Notes: generated by a model from the sequence alone, not told the origin. Counted from the stretch's first letter, positions 41,731 to 55,584 are shown. The stretch: DNA of 64,000 nucleotides from Sphingomonas sp. Root720 (GCF_001428605.1 NZ_LMID01000012.1:310001-374000); one strand, 5' to 3'. Numbers and translations are program-made.

Positions 41731-42600
41731 ATGAAGCCAGTTCGCAAGGCCATTTTTCCCGTCGCCGGTTTCGGCACCCGATTCCTTCCCGCCACCAAGG
41801 CCGTCCCCAAGGAGATGCTGCCCGTCGTCGACCGGCCGCTGATCCAATATGCCGTCGACGAGGCGCGCGCGGCCGGGATCGAGCAGATGATCTTCGTCAC
41901 CGGGCGCAACAAATATGCGATCGAGGACTATTTCGACTCCGCCTATGAGATCGAGAGCGATCTCGCCGCCAAGAACAAGACGAGCTTCCTCGACAAGCTG
42001 GAGGCGACCCGCCTCTCCCCCGGCAAGGCCGCCTTCGTCCGGCAGCAGCAGATGCTGGGCCTCGGCCATGCCGTCGCCTGCGCCCGCGACCTGGTCGGCG
42101 ACGAGCCCTTCGCGGTGCTGCTGCCCGACGAGCTGCTGTGGAATCCGGCATCGCCCTGCCTCAAGCAGATGATCGACACCTATGCCGTGAAGGGCGGCAA
42201 CGTCGTCGCCGTGCTCGAGGTGCCCGAGAACCAGACCCACAAATATGGCATCGTCGATCCCGGCGCCGCCGAGGGTGCCGTGACCGAAGTGCGAAAGATG
42301 GTCGAGAAACCCGCGGCGGGCACCGCGCCCTCGCGCCTCGCCCTCGTCGGCCGCTACATCCTCCAGCCCGAGATCTTCGCCCTGCTCGACAAGGGCGAGC
42401 GCGGCGCGGGCGGCGAGATCCAGCTGACCGACGCGATGGCCAAGCTGATCGGCGACCAGCCCTTCCATGCGCTGACCTTCGATGGCGAGCGCCACGACTG
42501 CGGCGACAATGCCGGCTTCATCCAGGCGAACATCGCGCTGGCGCTCGAACGGCCCGAGATCGCCGATTCGGTGCGGGCCTTCATCCGGACGCTGGTTTAG
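41731..42600 (+). CDS. galU: UTP-glucose-1-phosphate uridylyltransferase
   Basis: Makes UDP-glucose for exopolysaccharide and envelope glycans. The 289-residue protein shows the nucleotide-binding start KAIFPVAGFGTRFLPATKA with EMLPVVDRPLIQYAV, GLGHAVACARDLVGDEPFAV and GGEIQLTDAMAKL. It lies 22 bases after lysA and may be co-transcribed with it. A long repeat cluster follows. Confidence 0.96.
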   Translation: MKPVRKAIFPVAGFGTRFLPATKAVPKEMLPVVDRPLIQYAVDEARAAGIEQMIFVTGRNKYAIEDYFDSAYEIESDLAAKNKTSFLDKLEATRLSPGKAAFVRQQQMLGLGHAVACARDLVGDEPFAVLLPDELLWNPASPCLKQMIDTYAVKGGNVVAVLEVPENQTHKYGIVDPGAAEGAVTEVRKMVEKPAAGTAPSRLALVGRYILQPEIFALLDKGERGAGGEIQLTDAMAKLIGDQPFHALTFDGERHDCGDNAGFIQANIALALERPEIADSVRAFIRTLV

Positions 42601-42617
42601 GCACCACTGCCACTTTC

Positions 42618-42828
42618 CGTCACCCCAGCGAAGGCTGGGGTCTCGGGAGGTCGGGCGATCAGCGTGCGGCGAGAGCCTTCCGAGATTTCAGCTTTCGCGG
42701 GATCTTTGCGTACTGGCCCGCGTCCGCCCTCTTCGTCGTCATCCCGGCGAAAGCCGGGATCTCCCTGCCCTTCCGCGCTCCGGAAAAGGCGAAGATGAAG
42801 TGAGATCCCGGCTTTCGCCGGGATGACG
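42618..42828. repeat. cluster of REP-like palindromes
   Basis: At least two units are packed into this intergenic space: one arm CGTCACCCCAGCGAAGGCTG at 42618, a degenerate middle copy near 42690, and a complete pair from CGTCATCCCGGCGAAAGCCG at 42737 to its inverted partner ending at 42828. The whole galU-aldo/keto reductase gap is repeat, with no gene in it. Confidence 0.8.
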
Positions 42829-42863
42829 TGGGGGAAGATGACGACGCACACCCGCTTGCGATC

Positions 42864-43859
42864 TCACGCGAACTCCTCGGTCGTCACCGTCGCCTGCTGC
42901 GCCGGATTGTAGCGGCTGCCCGCCACCGTCGCCTGGTTCACGAGCGCGTCGAGCGCCGCCATCTGCGCGGCCGAGAGCCGCACGTCGTTCGCGCCCATAT
43001 TCTCCTCGAGATGGGCGATGTCGTGCGTCCCCGGGATCGTCACCAGCCCCGGATCGCGGTGGAGCAGCCAGGCGAGCGCGAGCTGCGCCGGGGTACAGCC
43101 AACCGCGTCGGCGATCGCTTTGTAGGGATCGTAGAGCGCCTGGTTCCGCACAAAGTCGTCGCCCTGGAAGCGCGGCATGGCGAAGCGGATATCGTCGCGG
43201 CCCAGCGCCCTGGGCCGGGCGAAGGCGCCCGCCAGGAAGCCGCGCGCCACCGGCGAGAAGGCGACGAAGGTCACCCCCAGGTCGCGGCACGCGTCGAGCA
43301 CCGCGATCTCGGGATTGCGTGTCCACAGCGAATATTCGGTCTGCAGCGCGGCGATCGGATGGGCGGCATGCGCGCGGCGGAGCTGGGGGGCCGACACCTC
43401 GGACAGGCCGATCGCGCCGATCTTGCCCGCCCAGACGGCGCGGGCGAGCGCGCCGACCGACTCCTCGATCGGGGTCTTCGGATCGGGGCGATGGAGATAA
43501 TAGAGGTCGATATGGTCGAGCCCGAGCCGGCGGAGGCTGTTGTCGAGCGTCTCGGCGATCGCGGCGGGCGAGCCGTCGAGCAGGCGCGGATTTTCGGGCG
43601 TGACCCGGAAGCCGCATTTCGACGCGAGGGTGAATTCCCGGCGCCGCGCCTTGAGGGTGCGGCCGACCAGCGTCTCGTTGTGCCCCTCGCCATAGAGGGC
43701 GGCGGTGTCGAGGAAGTCGCAACCGAGATCGAGCGCGCGGTGCAACAGCCGTTCGGATGCCGCCTCGTTGGGCTGCGGGCCATAGGCCTGGCTCAGGCTC
43801 ATGCAGCCGAGGCCGATGGGATTGATCGAGAAACGGCCGAGCTTGCGCTTGTTCGTCAT
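42864..43859 (-). CDS. aldo/keto reductase
   Basis: A 331-residue NADPH-dependent TIM-barrel oxidoreductase. Catalytic Asp and Tyr are in FLDTAALYGEGHNE, the Lys in LASKCGFRV and the His in DLYYLHRPDP; the C terminus binds the cofactor through VTIPGTHDIAHLEENMGA. Substrate unknown. The ATG at 43859 is chosen because AAGGA precedes it by six bases. Divergent from the siroheme enzyme. Confidence 0.93.
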   Translation of the reverse strand: MTNKRKLGRFSINPIGLGCMSLSQAYGPQPNEAASERLLHRALDLGCDFLDTAALYGEGHNETLVGRTLKARRREFTLASKCGFRVTPENPRLLDGSPAAIAETLDNSLRRLGLDHIDLYYLHRPDPKTPIEESVGALARAVWAGKIGAIGLSEVSAPQLRRAHAAHPIAALQTEYSLWTRNPEIAVLDACRDLGVTFVAFSPVARGFLAGAFARPRALGRDDIRFAMPRFQGDDFVRNQALYDPYKAIADAVGCTPAQLALAWLLHRDPGLVTIPGTHDIAHLEENMGANDVRLSAAQMAALDALVNQATVAGSRYNPAQQATVTTEEFA

Positions 43860-43941
43860 GGGCATTCCTTTTGATTCGCCGCTTCGTCCTGCCACGCGAA
43901 GCCGCTTGGCAAAAGCCGGCACCCGCGCGACAAGGCATGCG

Positions 43942-44733
43942 ATGCACAGCCTGCCGATCTTCGTCGATCTTCGCGGCCGCCCGGTCATCCTGTTCGGCGA
44001 CGGCGAGGCGGCGGCGGCGAAGCGGCGGCTGATCGAGCGCGCGGGCGGACGGCCGGTCGGCGAGGATGACGGCGAAGCGCGCTTCGCCTTCATCGCCTGC
44101 ACCGACGACGCGGCCGCCGAGGCGGCGGCGGTGCGGCTCAAGGCGCGCGGCCTGATCGTCAACGTCGCCGACCGGCCCGCGCTGTGCGACTTCACCATGC
44201 CCGCGATCGTCGACCGCGATCCCGTGCTGATCGCGATCGGTACCGGGGGACGCTCGGCGGGCCTCGCCGCCGCCTTGCGGCAGAGGCTGGAGGCGCTGCT
44301 CCCCACCGGGCTGGGGGGACTGGCCGACGGGCTGTTCGCCGCGCGGGCCGCGATCCGTGCGCGCTGGCCATTGGCCGAGGACCGCCGCCGGGCGATCGAT
44401 GCCGGGCTCGCCGAGGGCGGCCCCCTCGATCCGCTCGCCGACGTCGGCCCAGCCGTGACCCCCGACGCGATCCCCCATGCGATCGACGACTGGCTCGCGG
44501 GCGGCGGCGAAGCGCCCGACCGGCTCGTCGCGATCCGGCTGCGATCGGCCGATCCCGACGCGCTGACCCTGGGCGAGGCGCGGCTGCTGGGCCGGGCCGA
44601 CCGCCTCTACCACCGGCCCGACGTGCCGCCGGCGATCCTCGCCCGCGCCCGCGCCGACGCCGCGCGGGAACCTTGCGCCGCGCCGCCCGCTTCACCGGGC
44701 CGGGGGCTTTCGATCGATCTGGGATTCGCATGA
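43942..44733 (+). CDS. precorrin-2 dehydrogenase/ferrochelatase with vestigial SUMT segment
   Basis: A 263-residue CysG_N/Met8-like protein that should oxidise precorrin-2 with NAD and insert iron to make siroheme. It starts SLPIFVDLRGRPVILFGDGE (Rossmann motif with GDGEAAAAKRR) and has VNVADRPALCDFTMPAIVDR with the catalytic Asp, then GRSAGLAAALRQRLE. Residues about 196-245 (ADPDALTLGEARLLGRADRL then VPPAILARARADA) resemble the first 45 residues of the CobA/SUMT methyltransferase domain, but the rest of that domain is missing. The ATG at 43942 follows AAGG. It overlaps the next gene by four bases. Confidence 0.85.
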   Translation: MHSLPIFVDLRGRPVILFGDGEAAAAKRRLIERAGGRPVGEDDGEARFAFIACTDDAAAEAAAVRLKARGLIVNVADRPALCDFTMPAIVDRDPVLIAIGTGGRSAGLAAALRQRLEALLPTGLGGLADGLFAARAAIRARWPLAEDRRRAIDAGLAEGGPLDPLADVGPAVTPDAIPHAIDDWLAGGGEAPDRLVAIRLRSADPDALTLGEARLLGRADRLYHRPDVPPAILARARADAAREPCAAPPASPGRGLSIDLGFA

Positions 44734-45647
44734 CGCCAGGCTGGACCATCGGGGAAGAGGGCGCGGGGCATTTCCGCTGGATTCATCTCGACGGGCGCGA
44801 CGAGCAGGAGATGCGCTGGCTCGAGGACGAGGCGCACGGCCTGCCGCCGACGGCGCGTTTCAACCTGACCACCGCCGAGACGCGGCCGCGCTGCCAGCCG
44901 CTCCATGACGGCGTGATCATCAACCTGCGCGGCCCCCGCCATAGCGACGAGCTTGGCGACGGCGACGAGCTGGTGTCGATCCGGATCTGGGCCGAGCGCG
45001 GGCGGCTGGTCTCGGTCAGCTACCGCCGGATGGCGGGGCTGGAGGAGCTGCGCGCGCGGATGGACAAGGGCGAGTTCCTCGACCCCGGCGACCTGATCGC
45101 GGCGCTGGCGGTGCAGATCGCCCAGCACCTCGATCCGGTGGTCGCCGACCTGGGCGACCAGGTCGACGATTGCGAGCTGGCGCTGTCGGCCGAGACCTTC
45201 CATCTGCGCCGCCACATCGCCAAGGCGCGATCGACCGCGATCAGCTATCGCCGCTTCATCGTGCCGCAGCGCCAGGCGCTCGAGGCGATGGCGCTGCTCG
45301 AGCTCGACTGGATCGAGGATGACGACCGCATCCACCTGCGCGAGGCGGCCGACCGCTTCGCGCGCATGGCCGAGGAGCTGGAGGCGGTGCGCGAGCGATC
45401 GGCGCTGCTCCACGAGCAGATCACCGACCTGCGCGCCGAGAAGATCGACCGTCGCTCGCTGGCGATCGCGATCGTGGCGATGATCTTCCTGCCGCTGACC
45501 TTCGTCACCGGGCTGTTCGGAATGAACGTCGACGGCATCCCCTATGCCCACCACCCGCTGTCCTTCTGGGCGGTGACGGGGTTCAGCCTGCTGGTCGGCG
45601 CCGGGGTGACGGTCTATTTCGCGGCGGCGCGCTGGTTCCGCGGCTAG
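44730..45647 (+). CDS. CorA/ZntB-family divalent cation transporter
   Basis: A 305-residue protein with a large soluble N-terminal domain, a long helix and two C-terminal membrane segments. The GMN signature is in TGLFGMNVDGIP between them, as in CorA and ZntB; the following residues favour the ZntB subgroup. It moves Mg2+, Zn2+ or other divalent ions, depending on subgroup. It overlaps the siroheme gene by four bases, and ends three bases before the convergent yggS. Confidence 0.9.
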   Translation: MTPGWTIGEEGAGHFRWIHLDGRDEQEMRWLEDEAHGLPPTARFNLTTAETRPRCQPLHDGVIINLRGPRHSDELGDGDELVSIRIWAERGRLVSVSYRRMAGLEELRARMDKGEFLDPGDLIAALAVQIAQHLDPVVADLGDQVDDCELALSAETFHLRRHIAKARSTAISYRRFIVPQRQALEAMALLELDWIEDDDRIHLREAADRFARMAEELEAVRERSALLHEQITDLRAEKIDRRSLAIAIVAMIFLPLTFVTGLFGMNVDGIPYAHHPLSFWAVTGFSLLVGAGVTVYFAAARWFRG

Positions 45648-45650
45648 CGG

Positions 45651-46391
45651 TCAGGGGGTGGGAGAGCCCCATCCCCCGCCGCGCCCCTGGAAGGACGGGG
45701 CAGGCCCTTTCGGCCGCACGCCGAACAGCGCGGTGCCGATCCGGACATGGGTCGCGCCGATCGTCACCGCGGTCTCGAAGTCCGACGACATGCCCATGCT
45801 GAGCCCCGAAAGGCCGTGGCGCTTCGCCAGCTTGGCGAGCAGGGCGAAATAGGGCGCGGGCTCGACATCGGCGGGGGGCACCGCCATCAGCCCGACGACC
45901 GGCAGCGCCGCGTCGCGCGCCCTCGTCAGGATCGCCGGCAGGTCGTCGATCGCGCAGCCGCCCTTCTGCTCCTCGGCACCGATATTGACCTGGACGAAGC
46001 AGTCGGGGCGCTTGCCGGCACCGTCCATCGCCCTGGCCAGCGCCTCGATCAGCGAGGGGCGGTCCACCGAATGGATCGCGTCGAACAGCGCGACGGCTTC
46101 CTTGGCCTTGTTCGACTGGAGCTGACCGACGAGATGCAGGCGGAGCGCCTGCCCCGCACGCAGGGCCGGCCATTTCGCCTCGGCCTCCTGCACCTTGTTC
46201 TCGCCGAAGCTCGCATGACCGGCGGCGATCAGCGGGGCGATCTCCTCGGCGGGCCTGGTCTTGGCGACGGCGATCAGCTCGATGCCCGACGGATCGCGGT
46301 CGGCGAGCGCGGCGGCATGGTCGATACGGGCGCGGATGGCGGCAAGACGGCGGGCGGCGCCCGCGGCGGAGACGGTGTCGATATCGGACAT
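45651..46391 (-). CDS. YggS-family PLP-binding protein
   Basis: A 246-residue single-domain TIM barrel (PLPBP/YggS) that binds pyridoxal phosphate and influences vitamin B6 and amino-acid homeostasis without a known enzyme reaction. The PLP lysine lies in LIAVAKTRPAEEI; FGENKVQEAEAKW, HLVGQLQSNKAKEA and LSMGMSSDFETAV are typical. The ATG at 46391 begins MSDIDTV; its ribosome site is weak. It is divergent from the thiamine-phosphate-synthase-like gene across 22 bases. Confidence 0.93.
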   Translation of the reverse strand: MSDIDTVSAAGAARRLAAIRARIDHAAALADRDPSGIELIAVAKTRPAEEIAPLIAAGHASFGENKVQEAEAKWPALRAGQALRLHLVGQLQSNKAKEAVALFDAIHSVDRPSLIEALARAMDGAGKRPDCFVQVNIGAEEQKGGCAIDDLPAILTRARDAALPVVGLMAVPPADVEPAPYFALLAKLAKRHGLSGLSMGMSSDFETAVTIGATHVRIGTALFGVRPKGPAPSFQGRGGGWGSPTP

Positions 46392-46413
46392 GCGCTTCGC
46401 TATAGGAGGCAGG

Positions 46414-46959
46414 ATGCAGCCCCGCCAGCCCGAGCTTCCGTCGCTATGGATGATGACCGACGAACGGCAGGGCGAGGCACTGTGGGCGGCGCTGCAGCGC
46501 CTGCCGCCGGGATCGGGGATTGTCTTCCGGCACAAGAACCTGCCGGGAAAGGCGCGCCGCCGCCTGTTCGACCGGGTTCGCCGGATCGCCCGGACGCGCG
46601 GATTGCTGCTGCTGCTGGCCGGCAAGGAGGTGAAGGCGCGGCGGTGGGGGGCCGACGGGGCGCATCATCGTCGCCCAGGCCCGCCCCGCCACGGCACCGC
46701 CGCCGCGCACGGCCTGGCCGAGATCCGCGCGGCCGAACGATCGGGCGCGGCCGCGATCTTCCTGTCGCCGCTCCACCCCACCCGCTCGCACCCCGGCGCC
46801 CCGGCGCTCGGCCGGATGCGCTTCGCCGCGCTGGCACGGGCGACGCGTCTGCCGGTGATCGCGCTCGGCGGAATAGACCGGCTGCGGGGCAGGGCGGCGA
46901 TGCGGATCGGTGCCCATGGCTGGGCAGCGATCGACGCCTGGACGGGGCCGCCCCGCTAG
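46414..46959 (+). CDS. thiamine-phosphate synthase-like (TenI/ThiE) protein
   Basis: A 181-residue protein with a shortened TIM-barrel pattern of the ThiE/TenI group: RHKNLPGKARRR, WGADGAHHRR, AAHGLAEIRAAERSGA and SPLHPTRSHPGAPALG, then VIALGGIDRLRGRAA. The barrel is shorter than in true ThiE and several substrate residues of thiazole-phosphate coupling are not clearly present, so it may be TenI-like instead. A GGAGG lies just before the ATG. No other thi gene is near. Confidence 0.75.
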   Translation: MQPRQPELPSLWMMTDERQGEALWAALQRLPPGSGIVFRHKNLPGKARRRLFDRVRRIARTRGLLLLLAGKEVKARRWGADGAHHRRPGPPRHGTAAAHGLAEIRAAERSGAAAIFLSPLHPTRSHPGAPALGRMRFAALARATRLPVIALGGIDRLRGRAAMRIGAHGWAAIDAWTGPPR

Positions 46960-47047
46960 ACCGTTGTCTTGTCGCGATTTTCGAGCCGGCGGATGGTCCC
47001 ACCTGCCTCGAAACCGCTCCAAGCCGGCGACCGCCGTTCCGGACGGC

Positions 47048-49030
<1,983 letters not shown>

Positions 49031-49052
49031 CGTCGTCCTTTTTATTCCGAAC

Positions 49053-49139
49053 CGTCATGCTGAACTGTTGCGGGATCCACCCCACGACCGGCTCCGGCGA
49101 CCGTGGCCTGGTGGATCCCGAAACGCGTCCGGGATGACG
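49053..49139. repeat. REP-like element between bioB and pccA
   Basis: CGTCATGCTGAACTG at 49053 and GTCCGGGATGACG ending at 49139 are outer arms. Inside them GGGATCCACC and GGTGGATCCC form a perfect inner 10-bp inverted repeat. Confidence 0.7.
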
Positions 49140-49150
49140 AAGAGAAAAGA

Positions 49151-50167
49151 TTACTCCGCCGCCAGCTCGACCTTGCATTCGACCGCCATCGGCGAGACGC
49201 CGAGCCTGGCGAACAGCGCGGCATCCTTGTCGTCGCCGGCATTGTCGGTGGTCAGCAGCTTGTCGCCGGTGAAGATCGAGTTGGCGCCCGCCATGAAGCA
49301 CAGCGCCTGCGCGGCGTCGGACATGCTCTCGCGGCCCGCCGAGAGGCGGACCATCGAGCCGGGCATGGCGATGCGCGCGACCGCGACGGTGCGGACGAAC
49401 TCGATCTCGTCGATCATGGCGAGCGGCGTGTCGGCCAGCATGTCGCCCAGCACCGTGCCCTTGACCGGGACCAGCGCGTTGACCGGAACGCTCTCCGGAT
49501 GGACCGGCAGAGTCGCCAGCGCATGGATGAATCCGACCCGGTCGGCGCGGGTCTCGCCCATTCCGACGATGCCGCCGCAGCAGACGTTGATGCCGGCCTC
49601 TCGGACATGCTCGAGCGTCTCGATCCGGTCCTCGAAGCTGCGCGTGGTGATCACCTGGTCATAGCGCTCGGGCGAGGTGTCGATATTGTGGTTGTAATAA
49701 TCGAGCCCGGCGTCGGCGAGCATCCTGGCCTGCGGCTCGGTCAGCATGCCGAGGGTCATGCAGGTTTCCATGCCCATCTGGCGGACGCCCTGCACCATCT
49801 CGACGATGGCGGGCATGTCGCGATCCTTGGGGTTGCGCCAGGCGGCGCCCATGCAGAAACGGGTCGAGCCGCTGTCCTTGGCCTGCGCGGCGGCCTGCAG
49901 CACCGCGCGCACGTCCATCAGCTTGGTGGCCTTGAGCCCGGTCTCGGCGTGGACCGACTGGTTGCAATAGCCGCAGTCCTCGGGACAGCCGCCGGTCTTG
50001 ATCGACAGCAGGGTCGACAGCTGGACGGCGTTCGCCTCATGATGGGCGCGATGGGCGGCCTGCGCCTGCCACAGCAGGTCGTTGAACGGCAGGTCGAACA
50101 GGGTCGCGATCTCCTCGCGCGTCCAGTCGGAGCGGACGGCAGGGCGGGGGTTGGCGTGGGCGTTCAT
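49151..50167 (-). CDS. bioB: biotin synthase
   Basis: Radical SAM enzyme inserting sulfur into dethiobiotin. The 338-residue protein has the CxxxCxxC cluster motif in [13 protein letters not shown], then the auxiliary-cluster cysteines in [10 protein letters not shown] and [12 protein letters not shown]. It is embedded between mcm and pccA, overlapping the mcm stop by four bases (ATGA), so biotin is made together with the biotin-dependent carboxylase. No other bio gene is in the window. Confidence 0.96.
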   Translation of the reverse strand: MNAHANPRPAVRSDWTREEIATLFDLPFNDLLWQAQAAHRAHHEANAVQLSTLLSIKTGGCPEDCGYCNQSVHAETGLKATKLMDVRAVLQAAAQAKDSGSTRFCMGAAWRNPKDRDMPAIVEMVQGVRQMGMETCMTLGMLTEPQARMLADAGLDYYNHNIDTSPERYDQVITTRSFEDRIETLEHVREAGINVCCGGIVGMGETRADRVGFIHALATLPVHPESVPVNALVPVKGTVLGDMLADTPLAMIDEIEFVRTVAVARIAMPGSMVRLSAGRESMSDAAQALCFMAGANSIFTGDKLLTTDNAGDDKDAALFARLGVSPMAVECKVELAAE

Positions 50168-52314
50168 TCAGCGGCCTCCTCGAAGCCTTCGGGCGGTTGG
50201 TTGTGACCCAACAGCCGTAGCACTTCGGTGGCGGCGTGCACCAGATTGGTGCCGGGACCGAAAATCCCCTGCACCCCGGCGTCGCGGAGATACTGGTAAT
50301 CCTGGGCGGGGATGACGCCGCCGGCGATCACCTTGATGTCGCCGCGCCCGGCATCCTTGAGATGCCGGATCAGTTCGGGGATCAGCGTCTTGTGGCCGGC
50401 GGCGAGGCTCGAGGCGCCGACCACGTCGACATCGGCCTTGAGCGCGAGCTCGGCGGCCTCCTTCGGCGTCTGGAACAGCGGGCCCGCGACCACCTCGAAG
50501 CCCAGGTCGCCGAACGCCGAGGAGACGAGGTTGGCGCCGCGGTCATGGCCGTCCTGGCCCATCTTGGCGACCAGCATGCGGGGCTTGCGGCCTTTGCGCT
50601 GGGTGATCGCGTCGACGCCGTCGACCAGCCCGGCCCAGCGGCGGTCGTCGCCATAGGCGCCGCCATAGATACCCTTGACCGGGGTCGGATTGGTGCCGAA
50701 GCGGCCGAACACCTCTTCCATCGCCGCCGATATCTCGCCCAGCGTCGCGCGGGCGCGGGCGCATTCGACGGCGAGGCCGAGCAGATTCTCCGTGCCGCGC
50801 GCGCCTTCGGTCAGCGCGGCGAGCGCGGCCTGGCACGCCGCTTCATCGCGACCGGCCTTGACCGCCTGGATGCGGCGGATCTGCGCCTCGCGCACCGCGA
50901 CATTGTCGACGTCGAGGATGTCGATCGGATCTTCCTGCGCCAGCTTGTACTTGTTGACGCCGACGATGGCCTCCTCGACCCGGTCGATCCGGGCGGCCTT
51001 GGCGGCCGACGCCTCCTCGATCATCGCCTTGGGCCAGCCGGCGGCGACGGCCTTCGCCATGCCGCCCTCGGCCTCGACCTTCTCGATGATCTCCCAGGCG
51101 CGGTCGACCAGCTCCTGGGTCAGGCTCTCGACATAATAGGAGCCGCCGAGCGGATCGACGACCTTGGTCATCCCGGTCTCTTCCTGGATGACGATCTGGG
51201 TGTTGCGCGCGATCCGGGCCGAGAAGTCGGTCGGCAGCGCGATCGCCTCGTCGAGCGCGTTGGTGTGGAGCGACTGGGTGCCGCCCAGCATCGCCGCCAT
51301 CGCCTCGATCGTGGTGCGCATGACGTTGTTGTATGGATCCTGCTCGGTCAGCGAGACGCCCGAGGTCTGGCAATGGGTGCGCAGCATCTTCGAGCGCTCG
51401 TCCTGCGCGCCGAGCCGGGTCATCACCCGGTGCCACAGCACGCGCGCGGCGCGCAGCTTGGCGATTTCCATGAAGAAGTTCATGCCGATCGCGAAGAAGA
51501 AGGACAGGCGCCCGGCGAATTTGTCGATGTCGAGGCCCGAGGCCACGCCATATTTCACATATTCCATGCCGTCGGCGATGGTGAAGGCCAGCTCCTGGAC
51601 CTGCGTCGCTCCGGCTTCCTGCATGTGATAGCCGGAGATCGAGATCGAGTTGAACTTCGGCATCTCGCGCGAGGTGTAGCCGAAGATGTCCGAGATGATC
51701 CGCATGCTCGGCTCGGGCGGGTAGATATAGGTGTTGCGGACCATGAACTCCTTGAGGATGTCGTTCTGGATGGTCCCGTCGAGCTGCGCGCGCGGCACGC
51801 CCTGCTCCTCGCCCGCGACGATGAAGAAGGCGAGGATCGGGATCACCGCGCCGTTCATCGTCATGCTGACCGACATCTTGTCGAGCGGGATGCCGTCGAA
51901 CAGGATCTTCATGTCGTCGATCGTGTCGATTGCCACGCCGGCCTTGCCGACGTCGCCGGTCACGCGGACATGGTCGCTGTCATAGCCGCGATGGGTGGCG
52001 AGATCGAAGGCGACCGACAGGCCCTTCTGCCCGGCCTTCAGGTTGCGATGGTAGAAGGCGTTCGATTCCTCGGCGGTCGAGAAACCGGCATATTGGCGGA
52101 TCGTCCAGGGACGGCCGGCATACATGGAGGCGCGCACCCCGCGCGTGAACGGCGCGAAACCGGGCAGGCCCGGATCGATGCCGGCCACGTCCCCGGCGGT
52201 GTAGAGCGGCTTGACCGCGATACCCTCGGGGGTGTTCCAGGTCAGGTCCTTGCCCTTGACCTCCTTGGCCGCCGCGGCTTCCCACCGGGCCAGATCGGGC
52301 TTCTCGTCGCTCAT
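50164..52314 (-). CDS. scpA: methylmalonyl-CoA mutase
   Basis: Adenosylcobalamin-dependent isomerisation of (R)-methylmalonyl-CoA to succinyl-CoA. The 716-residue single-chain enzyme has the substrate TIM barrel ([50 protein letters not shown]) and the C-terminal B12 domain with the cobalt-ligand motif DGHDRG and [18 protein letters not shown]. It lies 11 bases after mce. No mutase chaperone (MeaB) gene is in the window and no cobalamin riboswitch was seen. Confidence 0.97.
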   Translation of the reverse strand: MSDEKPDLARWEAAAAKEVKGKDLTWNTPEGIAVKPLYTAGDVAGIDPGLPGFAPFTRGVRASMYAGRPWTIRQYAGFSTAEESNAFYHRNLKAGQKGLSVAFDLATHRGYDSDHVRVTGDVGKAGVAIDTIDDMKILFDGIPLDKMSVSMTMNGAVIPILAFFIVAGEEQGVPRAQLDGTIQNDILKEFMVRNTYIYPPEPSMRIISDIFGYTSREMPKFNSISISGYHMQEAGATQVQELAFTIADGMEYVKYGVASGLDIDKFAGRLSFFFAIGMNFFMEIAKLRAARVLWHRVMTRLGAQDERSKMLRTHCQTSGVSLTEQDPYNNVMRTTIEAMAAMLGGTQSLHTNALDEAIALPTDFSARIARNTQIVIQEETGMTKVVDPLGGSYYVESLTQELVDRAWEIIEKVEAEGGMAKAVAAGWPKAMIEEASAAKAARIDRVEEAIVGVNKYKLAQEDPIDILDVDNVAVREAQIRRIQAVKAGRDEAACQAALAALTEGARGTENLLGLAVECARARATLGEISAAMEEVFGRFGTNPTPVKGIYGGAYGDDRRWAGLVDGVDAITQRKGRKPRMLVAKMGQDGHDRGANLVSSAFGDLGFEVVAGPLFQTPKEAAELALKADVDVVGASSLAAGHKTLIPELIRHLKDAGRGDIKVIAGGVIPAQDYQYLRDAGVQGIFGPGTNLVHAATEVLRLLGHNQPPEGFEEAAE

Positions 52315-52325
52315 CGCCTCGTTCC

Positions 52326-52763
52326 TCAGTGAGCGCCGCCGGGGTCGTTCGGACCGCCGGGCGTTTCCATGATCTCGGTCAGCACCCCGCCCATGTCCCT
52401 GGGGTGGACGAAGAAGATCGGCGTGCCGTGCGCGCCGATGCGGGGCTCGCCCAGGACGCGGGCGCCCTTGTCCTCGAACCAGGCCTTGGCGGCGTGGATG
52501 TCGGGAACCTCATAGCAGATATGATGCTGGCCGCCCTGCGGGTTCTTGGCGATGAAGCCGTGGATCGGCGAGGCCTCGCCCAGCGGCTCGATCAGCTCGA
52601 TCTGGCTGTTGGGGGTGTCGACGAAGCAGACCTTCACGCCCTGCGCGGGCAGGTCGAACGGCGCGCGGATCACCTCGGCACCCATCACGTCGCGGTAGAA
52701 GGCGATGCTCTTCTCGATCGACGGGGTTGCGATGCCGACATGGTTGAGGCGGCCGAGCTTCAT
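52326..52763 (-). CDS. mce: methylmalonyl-CoA epimerase
   Basis: Converts (S)- to (R)-methylmalonyl-CoA, joining the carboxylase to the mutase. The 145-residue VOC-fold protein has the start [20 protein letters not shown] with the first metal His, [24 protein letters not shown] and [15 protein letters not shown]. The ATG at 52763 overlaps the thiolase stop by four bases, which decides the start. Confidence 0.94.
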   Translation of the reverse strand: MKLGRLNHVGIATPSIEKSIAFYRDVMGAEVIRAPFDLPAQGVKVCFVDTPNSQIELIEPLGEASPIHGFIAKNPQGGQHHICYEVPDIHAAKAWFEDKGARVLGEPRIGAHGTPIFFVHPRDMGGVLTEIMETPGGPNDPGGAH

Positions 52764-53941
52764 GCGCAACGCTCCACCACCATGGCGATGCCCTGGCCAC
52801 CGCCGATGCACATCGTGATCAGGCCGTAGCGGCCGTCGATGCGCTCCAGCTCGTAGATCGTCTTGACGGTCAGGATCGTGCCGGTCGCGCCGACCGGATG
52901 GCCGAGCGCGACGCCCGAGCCGTTGGGGTTGACCTTCTCGGGGTTGAAGCCCAGCTCCTGCGCCACCGCGCAGGCCTGCGCCGCGAACGCCTCGTTGGCC
53001 TCGATCACGTCGATGTCGTCGAGGGTCAGGCCGGCGCGCCGGAGCGCGATCGGCACCGCCTTGACCGGGCCGATCCCCATGTAGAGCGGCTCGACCCCGG
53101 CATGGCCCCAGCCCAGGATCCTGGCGAGCGGCTTCAGCCCCTTCGCGTCGACCGCGGTCTTCGTCGCCAACACGACCATCGCCGCGGCGTCGTTGATGCC
53201 GCTGGCATTGGCGGCAGTGACGCTGCCGTCCTTCTTGAACACCGGGCGCAGCTTGGCCAGCTCCTCGGCCGAGACGTCGGCGCGGACATGCTCGTCGGTG
53301 TCGAACGCGACCACGCCCTTGCGGGTCTTCACCTCGACCGGGACGATCTGCGCCTTGAAGCGGCCCTCGGCGATCGCGCGGGCGGCGCGCTGGTGGCCCT
53401 GCAGCGCCAGAGCATCCTGCGCCTCGCGGGTGATCTGGTAGCGCTCGGCGACATTCTCTGCGGTGATGCCCATATGGACCCCGTCGAACGGATCGCTCAG
53501 CGCCTCGATCAGGCCGTCGGTCATCTCGACATTGCCCATCTTGGTGCCCCAGCGCGCGCCCTTCACGACATGGGGAACGCGGCTCATCACCTCGGCACCG
53601 CCGGCCAGCACGATGTCGGCCTCGCCCAGCATCATCGCCTTGGCACCGGTGACGATCGCCTCGACGCCCGAGCCGCACAGGCGGTTGAGGGTCAGCGCCG
53701 GGGCCTCGATCGGCACGCCTGCGTTTACGCCGACCATGCGCGCCAGATAGGCGTCGCGCGGCTCGGTCGGCATCACCTGGCCCATCACGACGTTCTGGAC
53801 GTCGGCGGCTTCGAGCCCGGCGCGCTCGAGCGCGGCCTTCGCGACGATCACGCCGAGATCGGCCGGCGACTTGTCCTTCAGCGCGCCGCCGAAATCGGCG
53901 ATCGCGGTCCGCGCGGCGCCAACGATGTAGATGTCTTCCAT
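52760..53941 (-). CDS. acetyl-CoA C-acyltransferase (thiolase II family)
   Basis: A 393-residue thiolase. Nucleophilic Cys is in LNRLCGSGVEAIV, the catalytic His in GSGVALGHPVGATG and the second Cys in MCIGGGQGIA. It either condenses acetyl-CoA to acetoacetyl-CoA or cleaves 3-ketoacyl-CoA; within this operon it could release propionyl-CoA from odd-chain or branched ketoacyl-CoAs. The ATG at 53941 is preferred over an upstream GTG because GGAG stands eight bases before it. Confidence 0.92.
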   Translation of the reverse strand: MEDIYIVGAARTAIADFGGALKDKSPADLGVIVAKAALERAGLEAADVQNVVMGQVMPTEPRDAYLARMVGVNAGVPIEAPALTLNRLCGSGVEAIVTGAKAMMLGEADIVLAGGAEVMSRVPHVVKGARWGTKMGNVEMTDGLIEALSDPFDGVHMGITAENVAERYQITREAQDALALQGHQRAARAIAEGRFKAQIVPVEVKTRKGVVAFDTDEHVRADVSAEELAKLRPVFKKDGSVTAANASGINDAAAMVVLATKTAVDAKGLKPLARILGWGHAGVEPLYMGIGPVKAVPIALRRAGLTLDDIDVIEANEAFAAQACAVAQELGFNPEKVNPNGSGVALGHPVGATGTILTVKTIYELERIDGRYGLITMCIGGGQGIAMVVERCA

Positions 53942-54004
53942 TCCCGTCACTCCATATCCCGCTGCCGGGAGGATGCTTTACCCGAACCCTCTTGCCGACA
54001 TCCC

Positions 54005-55537
<1,533 letters not shown>

Positions 55538-55584
55538 CCGGACACACACTCCTTCGGATTCGTAGTCGGGCCCCCTTTTCAAGC

